A DNA stretch of 5,282 bases from Chloroflexota bacterium (GTDB lineage Bacteria; Chloroflexota; Dehalococcoidia; SM23-28-2; RBG-16-64-32): NCBI GenBank assembly GCA_022564695.1, contig JADFKX010000142.1, positions 1-5,282 of the forward strand. The letters run 5' to 3'. This document shows positions 1 through 5,000 of the stretch, piece after piece (position 1 is the stretch's first letter; every line of letters starts with the position of its first letter). The position numbers and the translations under genes were made by a program. A model generated the notes under the pieces. That model was not told where the DNA came from. It made no database searches and saw only the letters and a program-made list of their open reading frames with translations.

Positions 1-218
1 CCGCGAACGTATTCGCTCTCGCGGTCGCAGTAGATGAGACGGGGCCTGAACTCGCGGGCTTGCTCCTCCAGGAGGGTGACGTTTCCGCCGGCGGCGAGGC
101 CGATGACGTTGAAGTGTTTGGGGAGGGAGCGGATTACGTCCAGGGTCTGGCGACCGATAGAGCCCGTGGAGCCGAGGACGACGAGGCCAATGCGGCGGCC
201 CGTCACAGGATTATCCAT
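1..218 (-). CDS. dxr: 1-deoxy-D-xylulose 5-phosphate reductoisomerase, N-terminal part (cut by window edge)
   Basis: Dxr converts 1-deoxy-D-xylulose 5-phosphate to 2-C-methyl-D-erythritol 4-phosphate with NADPH and a divalent metal; it is the first committed step of the cytoplasmic MEP isoprenoid pathway. Only the first 72 codons are present, and the gene runs off the left edge. The visible part is the start of the NADPH-binding Rossmann fold: a beta strand (IGLVVL), the nucleotide-binding loop GSTGSIG at residues 16-22, then QTLDVIR, and later the family-typical VIGLAAGGNV and LLEEQAREFRP segments. The ATG at 218 overlaps the 3' end of cdsA by 16 bp. A GTG at 206 forms a GTGA overlap with the cdsA stop and is an equally plausible start, giving a protein 4 residues shorter. 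Neither has a clear Shine-Dalgarno sequence, so translational coupling to cdsA is likely. The identification is firm; the start is uncertain. Confidence 0.93.
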   Translation of the reverse strand, partial: MDNPVTGRRIGLVVLGSTGSIGRQTLDVIRSLPKHFNVIGLAAGGNVTLLEEQAREFRPRLIYCDRESEYVR

Positions 219-1021
219 GTCAGATAGTAGTATACCAAAGGCGCCGTAAACAGAACGCTATCCAGGCGGTCCAGGAAGCCGCCGTGGCCGGGTATGGCGT
301 GGGAGGCGTCTTTAAGGCCGGCGCCGCGCTTGATGAGCGATTCGGCTAGGTCGCCGAACTGGGCGAGGGCGGGGAGGAGGAAGGCGAGGGGGATGATCTC
401 CAGGCCCGCGCCGATGTCTAGCGCCCAGTTGAGGATGAGGACGGTGGCGAGGCCAGCCGCGAACCCGGCCAGGGCGCCCTCAAGCGTTTTGCCGGGGCTG
501 ATGGAGGGCGCGATCTTGGTACGGCCCAGGAGGCGGCCCACGAAGTAGGCGGAGGTGTCCGTGGCGAAGGTGGCGAACAGGGCCAGCAAGACCCAGTCAC
601 TACCGTTGGCGGCGTCACGGAGGAGGATCAAGTGGGACCCGAGGAAGCCCACGTACATGAGACCACCGAGCGTCCAGAGCCAGTCTTGCAGGCCGGTCTT
701 GGCCTCGCCGCGGAGGATGATGGGGAGGAAGGGAAGGAGGACGAGGAGGGTGAGGGCGCGCGTCCACCAGTCGAGGCCGTTGTCGGCGGCGGCGAGGAGG
801 AGGGCGACGCCGGCGGCGCCGATGAGGGCGAGCGGGCGCTGGCCAAGGATGCGGTGTGTCTGGCTGCCGGCAGGCGTTGGGTCAGTGGCAGCGTAGAATT
901 CCAGGGCGGCGACGGTCAGGAGGAAGCCAGCGACGATGGTGAATAGGGGGCTGCCGAGCAGGGTGAGGCCGACGATTAGGGGTATGCCGACGATAGAGAC
1001 GGCGACCCGCTGAGGGAGCAT
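203..1021 (-). CDS. cdsA: phosphatidate cytidylyltransferase (CDP-diacylglycerol synthase)
   Basis: CdsA is an integral membrane enzyme that makes CDP-diacylglycerol from phosphatidic acid and CTP, the branch point for bacterial phospholipids. The 272-residue product is a normal length for the family. Most of it is hydrophobic, with about eight candidate membrane segments, roughly at residues 7-41 (two), 62-80, 88-104, 112-134, 142-160, 181-203 and 205-222, plus one at the C-terminus (255-271). The family signature is complete at residues 228-254: S-x-x-K-R, then K237-D238, then P-G-H-G-G and D-R-x-D. The preceding conserved block is also present (D155, A158-Y159-F160, and SPGKTLEG near 175-182). 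The ATG shares its first base with the uppS stop (TGATG). It has no Shine-Dalgarno sequence upstream, so reinitiation by ribosomes finishing uppS is the probable mode of translation. The 3' end overlaps dxr. Confidence 0.96.
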   Translation of the reverse strand: MLPQRVAVSIVGIPLIVGLTLLGSPLFTIVAGFLLTVAALEFYAATDPTPAGSQTHRILGQRPLALIGAAGVALLLAAADNGLDWWTRALTLLVLLPFLPIILRGEAKTGLQDWLWTLGGLMYVGFLGSHLILLRDAANGSDWVLLALFATFATDTSAYFVGRLLGRTKIAPSISPGKTLEGALAGFAAGLATVLILNWALDIGAGLEIIPLAFLLPALAQFGDLAESLIKRGAGLKDASHAIPGHGGFLDRLDSVLFTAPLVYYYLTWIIL

Positions 1022-1860
1022 CAGCGTTGGGTGTTGTTTTGCCCCAGAGCGCGCCGGCCGTTGGGGCGGGCGCCGTTCTTTCCGTTAGCCGGCGGTGGGT
1101 AATCGACTTCCGCCGGCAGGAGGCCGCCGAAGCGGCGCTTGCGCTGGCTGTAGGCGAGCAGCGCTTCGTCAATCTCATCGATATCGAAGTCCGGCCAGTG
1201 GACGGGTGTAGAGACGAATTCGGCGTAAGCGCCTTGCCAGAGGAGGAAGTTGGATAGGCGCATCTCGCCGGCGGTACGGATGATGAGATCGGGATCGGGG
1301 ATTGTCATGGTGTAGAGGTAGCGCTTAAAGAGGCTCTCGTTTATTTGGTCGGGGCGCACGCCTTCGCTGACGATGCGGCGGACGGCCTCCAGGATTTCGG
1401 CGCGGCCGCCATAGTTGAAGGCGATGGTGAGAGTCATACGGTTGTTGTCTTTGGTGAGGTCGGTTGCGTCCAATATCTGCTGCTGGAGCTTGGGGTCTAG
1501 CGCGTCCAGGCGGCCGATGTGGAGAAGGCGGATGCCGTTCTTGTGGAAGTGTTTGATCTCGCGCTTGATGACGCGAGAGAGGATTGACATAAGGCCACGG
1601 ATCTCGCGCTTGGGTCGGTTCCAGTTCTCGGTGGAGAACGCGTAGAGGGTGAGGTAGTGGACGCCGTAGTCAGCGAAGCGTTCGATGACGCGGCGGAGGT
1701 TCTCCGTGCCGGCGCGGTGGCCTGCCAGGCGGGGGAGGCCGTGGTTGGTGGCCCAGCGGCCGTTGCCGTCCATGATGATGCCTACGTGAGCCGGCACCTG
1801 GGATAGGGTGAGCGGCGGTGGAGACTGGGCCTTCTTGGGGGCGCGGATGGCGATGACCAT
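1021..1860 (-). CDS. uppS: isoprenyl transferase (undecaprenyl diphosphate synthase type)
   Basis: This is a cis-prenyltransferase that condenses isopentenyl diphosphate onto farnesyl diphosphate to give the C55 lipid carrier of cell-wall synthesis. Numbering from the ATG at 1860 (279 aa), the motifs in order are: GIIMDGNGRWA with the metal-binding Asp31, HRAG at 48-51, FSTENW at 75-80, NYGGR at 149-153, and DPDLIIRTAGEMRLSNFLLWQ spanning 189-209, with diphosphate-binding R195, R201 and S203. Glu214 (YAEF) follows. The catalytic core ends near RRFGG (242-246), and the last 33 residues are a Pro/Asn/Arg-rich tail of unknown role. A GTG at 1872 would add four residues. The ATG at 1860 is preferred because GGTGA (1873-1869) lies 8 nt upstream of it, and the GTG sits inside that element. 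The gene begins 57 bp after frr, the largest gap in the operon. A different chain length or product (short-chain Z-prenyl) cannot be excluded from sequence alone. Confidence 0.95.
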   Translation of the reverse strand: MVIAIRAPKKAQSPPPLTLSQVPAHVGIIMDGNGRWATNHGLPRLAGHRAGTENLRRVIERFADYGVHYLTLYAFSTENWNRPKREIRGLMSILSRVIKREIKHFHKNGIRLLHIGRLDALDPKLQQQILDATDLTKDNNRMTLTIAFNYGGRAEILEAVRRIVSEGVRPDQINESLFKRYLYTMTIPDPDLIIRTAGEMRLSNFLLWQGAYAEFVSTPVHWPDFDIDEIDEALLAYSQRKRRFGGLLPAEVDYPPPANGKNGARPNGRRALGQNNTQR

Positions 1861-1917
1861 GGTAATCGTCACCAGTGTAGAACGCTCAGGGCGCGGAACG
1901 GTTGTTGGGTGGGAGCG

Positions 1918-2475
1918 TCAGACGGCGAGAACCTCCTCCTCTTTATCGTGGCCTATCTTGTCGATCTCATTGACCTGGTCGTCGGTAAGTTTCTGGAGGT
2001 CGGTCTCGGCACGATGGAGGTCGTCCTGGGAGATCTCGTGGTCGCGCTCCAGGCGGCGGATATGGTCATGGCAATCGCGGCGGATGTTGCGTACTTCGAT
2101 GCGGGCGTCCTCGGCGCGTTTTCGGACCTGCTTGGCTATTTCGCGTCGACGCTCCTCTGTGAGCTGGGGGATCGCCAGGCGGATGACGGTGCCGTCGTTA
2201 CTGGGATTGAGGCCGATGTCCGATTTGAGGATGGCCTTTTCGACGGCGCCGATGGAGCCGCGGTCCCAGGGCTGAATGACGATGAGGCGGGCCTCCGGGG
2301 GACTGATGGTGGCGAGCTGGTTGAGGGGCGTGGGGGTACCATAGTAGTCCACTTGGAGGTGCTCCACGATGGCGGGGCTGGCGCGGCCGGTTCTGATGGC
2401 GGCCAGGTTTCGCCGGAGGGCGTCCACGGCCTTCTCCATACGGTCAGCGGCATCGAGAAGCTCGTCGTCGGTCAT
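1918..2475 (-). CDS. frr: ribosome recycling factor (RRF)
   Basis: RRF acts with EF-G to split post-termination 70S ribosomes and release mRNA and deacylated tRNA. The 185-residue product has the canonical length and two-domain layout. Domain I is a three-helix bundle formed by the N-terminal helix (with RTGRASP at 28-34) and two long charged C-terminal helices (about 105-185). Domain II is a small beta domain inserted near residues 31-104, with YYGTPTPLNQLATISPPEARL at 44-64 and SDIGLNPSNDGTVIRL at 85-100. R132, in the highly conserved RNIRRD stretch, lies in the second long helix. The ATG is supported by GAGG (2486-2483), 7 nt upstream. This Shine-Dalgarno lies inside the last codons of pyrH, and the genes are 4 bp apart, so the two are probably translationally coupled. 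No anomaly is seen. Confidence 0.98.
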   Translation of the reverse strand: MTDDELLDAADRMEKAVDALRRNLAAIRTGRASPAIVEHLQVDYYGTPTPLNQLATISPPEARLIVIQPWDRGSIGAVEKAILKSDIGLNPSNDGTVIRLAIPQLTEERRREIAKQVRKRAEDARIEVRNIRRDCHDHIRRLERDHEISQDDLHRAETDLQKLTDDQVNEIDKIGHDKEEEVLAV

Positions 2476-2479
2476 GGCG

Positions 2480-3247
2480 TCACCTCGATGGCTTGGCTGG
2501 CTCTGAGGCGTTCTCCAGTACGGTGTCCAGGTCGCCTATGGCGGTACCGTCGTCCTTGCCGGAGGCGGCGAGTTCAATACTGTTGGGCATGTGCAGATTG
2601 AAGACGACGATGGGGAGGGAGTTCTCCATGCAAAGGGAGAGGGCGGTGGAGTCCATGACCTGAAGCCGGCGGTTGAGGGCGTCCAGGTAGCTGAGGGTGC
2701 GGAACTTACGCGCGGAGGGGTCTTTCGCGGGGTCGGCTTCAAAGACGCCGTTGACGTTCTTCTTGGCCATGAGGAGGACATCAGCGTCCAGCTCTATGGC
2801 GCGGAGGGCGGCGGCGGTGTCGGTAGTCATGTAGGGGTTGCCGGTGCCGGCGGCGAAGATGACCAGGCGGCCCTTCTCCAGGTGGCGAATGGCGCGGCGG
2901 CGGATATAGGGCTCCGCGACGGAGGTGACGGTGATGGCGCTCTGAGTGCGGACGGTGAGGCCGTTGCGCTCCAGGGCGTCCTGAAGGGCGATGGCGTTGA
3001 TGATGGTGGCCAGCATGCCGGCGTAGTCTGCGGTGGCGCGGTCCATGCCGGCGGCAGCAGCGGTGGCGCCACGGTAGATGTTGCCGCCACCGACGACGAT
3101 GCCCACCTGGATGCCCATGTTCTGGACGGCCTTGAGCTGGCCGGCGATGGTGTCAAGCATGGCGGAGTCTATGCCGTATGGGAGGTCGCCCATGAGGGCT
3201 TCGCCGCTGAGCTTGAGGAGGACGCGCTTGGTTGCGTTTTCGGTCAT
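2480..3247 (-). CDS. pyrH: UMP kinase (uridylate kinase)
   Basis: PyrH is the bacterial homohexameric UMP kinase of the amino-acid-kinase fold. It phosphorylates UMP to UDP with ATP and is usually controlled by GTP and UTP. The 255-residue protein carries the N-terminal phosphate-binding KLSGEAL (12-18), the glycine loop VVGGGNIYRG (51-60), the GMDR and DYAGMLATIINAIALQDALE block (67-93), and GTGNPYMTTDTAAALRA (134-150), which forms the UMP and acceptor site. The ATP-side block includes NVNGVFEADPAKDP (164-177). It is slightly longer than typical (about 240 aa) because of a polar C-terminal tail (about 245-255). It starts 3 bp after the tsf stop (TGA-CAG-ATG), with only a weak GGGG-type Shine-Dalgarno element upstream, so coupling to tsf is likely. 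The last sense codons contain the Shine-Dalgarno sequence of frr. Confidence 0.97.
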   Translation of the reverse strand: MTENATKRVLLKLSGEALMGDLPYGIDSAMLDTIAGQLKAVQNMGIQVGIVVGGGNIYRGATAAAAGMDRATADYAGMLATIINAIALQDALERNGLTVRTQSAITVTSVAEPYIRRRAIRHLEKGRLVIFAAGTGNPYMTTDTAAALRAIELDADVLLMAKKNVNGVFEADPAKDPSARKFRTLSYLDALNRRLQVMDSTALSLCMENSLPIVVFNLHMPNSIELAASGKDDGTAIGDLDTVLENASEPAKPSR

Positions 3248-3250
3248 CTG

Positions 3251-3754
3251 TCAGCGCCCCAGTTCGAAGCGCGCGAAGCGTCGGATGCGAATGTTTTCGC
3301 CCGTCTTGCGGATCGTTTCCTTCACCATGTCGGCGACGGTCATGGATTCGTCGCGGACGAAGGGCTGGAGGAGGAGGCAGAGCTCTTTGGCGTCTCCATC
3401 CGTGTCCTTGGGGATGTCCTCAGAGGCGACGTAAGTGGGGTTGGTGGCCGCGACCTGGAGGGCGATGTTCTGGGCGAGCTTGCTGAAGTCATCGGTACGG
3501 GCTACGAAATCGGTCTCGCAGTTGATCTCGACAAGGGCGCCCAGGCGGCCGTCGTGGTGGACGTAGGTCTGGACGAGCCCCTCCGCGGTGGTGCGCTCGG
3601 CTCTTTTAGCGGCCAGTGCGACCCCTTTCTTGCGGAGGATGTCTTTAGCCTTGTCGAAGTCGCCGCCGGCCTCATCGAGGGCGCTCTTGCAGTCCAGTAT
3701 GCCAGCGCCGGTCATTTCGCGCAGTTCCTTGACGGCCGCGGGAGAGACGGGCAC
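3251..3754 (-). CDS. tsf: elongation factor Ts, short form
   Basis: EF-Ts is the nucleotide exchange factor that recycles EF-Tu-GDP. Translation from the GTG at 3754 gives 167 residues. AAGGAG (3766-3761) lies 6 nt upstream and overlaps the rpsB TAA stop, and the reading starts PVSPAAVKELREMTGAG, which matches the family N-terminus. The N-terminal UBA-like domain with the signature LREMTGAGILDCKSAL is at 11-26, and TDFVAR, the EF-Tu contact strand, is at 81-86. The C-terminus ends in IRIRRFARFELGR. The protein is far shorter than E. coli EF-Ts (283 aa) because it has a single reduced core subdomain and no coiled-coil insertion. This resembles the short EF-Ts of Thermus and Chloroflexota. The frame is open well upstream (to 4042), but that stretch is antigenic noise opposite the rpsB tail frame and reads as Arg/Pro-rich sequence unrelated to EF-Ts. 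Confidence 0.96.
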   Translation of the reverse strand: MPVSPAAVKELREMTGAGILDCKSALDEAGGDFDKAKDILRKKGVALAAKRAERTTAEGLVQTYVHHDGRLGALVEINCETDFVARTDDFSKLAQNIALQVAATNPTYVASEDIPKDTDGDAKELCLLLQPFVRDESMTVADMVKETIRKTGENIRIRRFARFELGR

Positions 3755-3760
3755 GGTGGT

Positions 3761-3766
3761 CTCCTT
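3761..3766 (-). promoter_or_regulatory. Shine-Dalgarno sequence of tsf, overlapping the rpsB stop
   Basis: The minus strand reads AAGGAG, 6 nt before GTG. Its first two bases are the last two of the rpsB TAA. It fixes the GTG at 3754 as the tsf start in a frame that is otherwise open far upstream. Its spacing is identical to that of the rpsB site. Confidence 0.85.
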
Positions 3767-4814
3767 ATTTGCTATCGGCTTCGGCGGTCTTTTCGCTCTC
3801 GGTAGTATCGTCCTCGGGAGCGGGCTCCGCGGCTGGCTTCTCCTCGTCGGCATGCTCTTCTGGGGATGGCTCGGCGGGGGTGTCCGCTTCAGCGGGTTCG
3901 GCGGCGGCCTCGGGCTCCGGTGCGTCTTCGGTTGCAGTCGGCTCCTCTTCGGCGGTGGTGGGTTCCTCCACGGCGGACTCAGCCTCCGGGGCCTGTTGGG
4001 CTTCCGTTTTTTGCGTCTGGTTGTAGTCCGGCGTGGGCGCATCGGGTGAGGCGACGTAGCCGGTCTCTCTGTAGTCGGCCGCGTCTACCTCGGCCTCGGC
4101 TTCATCGGCGGCCTTCTGTGCGTACTCACGGGCGGTGAGGCCTTCTAGGACGGAGTCGGCGATACGAGCGGCGATGAGCTTGATGGCGCGGATGGCGTCA
4201 TCGTTGGAGGGGATGGGGTAGTCGATCACATCGGGGTTGCAGTTGGTGTCGACGAGGGCGACGATGGGGATGTCGCAGCGTAGGGACTCGGCGATTGCGA
4301 TGTCCTCTTTGGTGGTATCGATGATGAAGACGGCGGTGGGGAGGTTGGTCATCTCTTTGATGCCGCCGAGGTAGCGGTTGAGGCGGGTGATCTCATCTTC
4401 GGTGCGGAGGCTCTCTTTCTTGGTGAGGTGGTCAAGCTCGCCGCGGGCCTTGGAGTCCTCCAGGCGGACCAGGTAGTCGATGCGGCCCTGGATGGTGTGG
4501 AAGTTGGTGAGGGTTCCGCCCAGCCAGCGGGTGTTGACGAACGGCATGCCGCAGCGCCTCGCTTCGCTCTCGATGGTGTCCTGGGCCTGGCGTTTGGTGC
4601 CGACGAAGAGGATGGTGCCGCCGGAGGCGATGAGATCGCTTGTGAACTGGCAGGCGGCTTCCAGGCAGGCGACGGTTTTTTCCAGGTCTATGATGTGGAT
4701 GCCGTTGCGTTCCGAGAAGATGAACCTCTTCATCTTCGGGTTCCAGCGGCGGGTCTGGTGACCGAAGTGGACTCCGGCCTCCAGGAGGGATTTCATGGAT
4801 ACAGCTGTAGGCAA
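3765..4814 (-). CDS. rpsB: 30S ribosomal protein S2 (uS2) with long acidic C-terminal tail
   Basis: S2 binds the small subunit on the side of the head-body junction and helps recruit protein S1. The core (about 1-234) is complete: SMKSLLEAGVHFGHQTRRWNPKMKRFIF near the start, GIHIIDLEKT (38-47), FVGTKRQAQ (70-78), NTRWLGGTLTNF (94-105), and PDVIDYPIPSNDDAIRAIKL (194-213). The start is TTG at 4814. AAGGAG (4826-4821) lies exactly 6 nt upstream, and the resulting N-terminus has the normal length before SMK, whereas the first ATG (4796) would be 24 nt from the Shine-Dalgarno sequence and truncate it. The total of 349 aa is well above the usual 230-260. Residues 235-349 form a low-complexity tail with 38 Asp/Glu, only 5 Lys/Arg, and many Ala, Pro and Thr, probably disordered. 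The gene is the first of the operon, and tsf follows after 10 bp. Confidence 0.98.
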   Translation of the reverse strand: MPTAVSMKSLLEAGVHFGHQTRRWNPKMKRFIFSERNGIHIIDLEKTVACLEAACQFTSDLIASGGTILFVGTKRQAQDTIESEARRCGMPFVNTRWLGGTLTNFHTIQGRIDYLVRLEDSKARGELDHLTKKESLRTEDEITRLNRYLGGIKEMTNLPTAVFIIDTTKEDIAIAESLRCDIPIVALVDTNCNPDVIDYPIPSNDDAIRAIKLIAARIADSVLEGLTAREYAQKAADEAEAEVDAADYRETGYVASPDAPTPDYNQTQKTEAQQAPEAESAVEEPTTAEEEPTATEDAPEPEAAAEPAEADTPAEPSPEEHADEEKPAAEPAPEDDTTESEKTAEADSK

Positions 4815-4820
4815 ACAGGT

Positions 4821-4826
4821 CTCCTT
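4821..4826 (-). promoter_or_regulatory. Shine-Dalgarno sequence of rpsB, selecting a TTG start
   Basis: Read on the minus strand this is AAGGAG, followed by 6 nt and then TTG. The strength and spacing of the site, together with the N-terminus expected of S2, decide for the TTG at 4814 over the in-frame ATG at 4796. Confidence 0.85.
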
Positions 4827-4844
4827 TTATGCGGGGAAGTGTCC

Positions 4845-4880
4845 GCAGGGGAGTATATCAGAGCGGAAAGAGACGAACAA
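4845..4880 (-). promoter_or_regulatory. predicted promoter of the rpsB operon
   Basis: On the minus strand there is a -35-like TTGTTC (4880-4875), a 17-bp spacer, and a -10 TATACT (4857-4852) immediately preceded by TGA, which makes an extended -10 (TGnTATACT). The predicted start point is near 4845, leaving a leader of about 30 nt before the TTG of rpsB. The leader includes the Shine-Dalgarno sequence. This looks like a housekeeping sigma-70-type promoter, consistent with a highly expressed ribosomal protein operon. It is a prediction from sequence only. Confidence 0.7.
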
Positions 4881-4913
4881 GGAATGTGTGGGCCGCCAGG
4901 CCTGCCCTTACTG

Positions 4914-4949
4914 TTGCGTGAGGGTGAGGTTCCTGATATATTCATGTTC
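4914..4949 (+). promoter_or_regulatory. predicted promoter of the FmdB-type gene
   Basis: TTGCGT (4914-4919), a 17-bp spacer and TATATT (4937-4942) preceded by TGA give an extended -10 promoter on the plus strand. The predicted start point is near 4949, giving a leader of about 50 nt. The architecture mirrors the rpsB promoter, and the two -35 boxes are 33 bp apart, back to back. It is a prediction from sequence only. Confidence 0.65.
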
Positions 4950-4951
4950 GG

Positions 4952-4974
4952 AAGCTGCCCCAATGGGGCGGCTT
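4952..4974 (+). other. strong stem-loop in the FmdB leader
   Basis: Positions 4952-4961 pair with 4965-4974 as a 10-bp stem (nine Watson-Crick pairs and one G-U at 4956/4970) with an AAT triloop. It is followed by TTCTAT, which is too broken to be a good terminator U-tract. The hairpin begins about three bases after the predicted transcription start and ends before the Shine-Dalgarno sequence of the gene. A 5' stabilising hairpin or a weak attenuator fits better than an ordinary terminator, because no upstream plus-strand gene needs one. Confidence 0.55.
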
Positions 4975-5000
4975 TCTATAACCTGAGAGGTGGATGTAAG

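Noticed and set aside
1909..2601. 230-codon plus-strand open frame antisense to frr
   Set aside because: It mirrors the codons of RRF and shows no domain; frr on the other strand is certain.
2591..3805. 404-codon plus-strand open frame antisense to pyrH and tsf
   Set aside because: It lies opposite two unmistakable genes, is a Gly/Val/Asp-rich composition artefact of GC-rich coding, has no recognisable motif and no start signal.
4830..4847. Small inverted repeat TGCGG/CCGCA in the rpsB leader as an S2 autoregulatory site
   Set aside because: The stem is only 5 bp with an 8-nt loop, and the predicted transcription start cuts into it; not enough to support a regulatory RNA.
4952..4980. Leader hairpin as a rho-independent terminator
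   Set aside because: The T-run is short and interrupted, and neither strand has a gene ending just upstream of it.
4795..4986. 63-codon plus-strand open frame with several cysteines between rpsB and the FmdB gene
   Set aside because: It begins inside the 5' end of rpsB, overlaps both predicted promoters and the leader hairpin, and has no convincing Shine-Dalgarno sequence; the cysteines look incidental.
4428..5000. Long N-terminal extension of the FmdB frame
   Set aside because: This part runs antisense to rpsB and through the divergent promoter region. The family N-terminus (PIYEYQC) begins right after the TTG at 5001, which has its own Shine-Dalgarno sequence.
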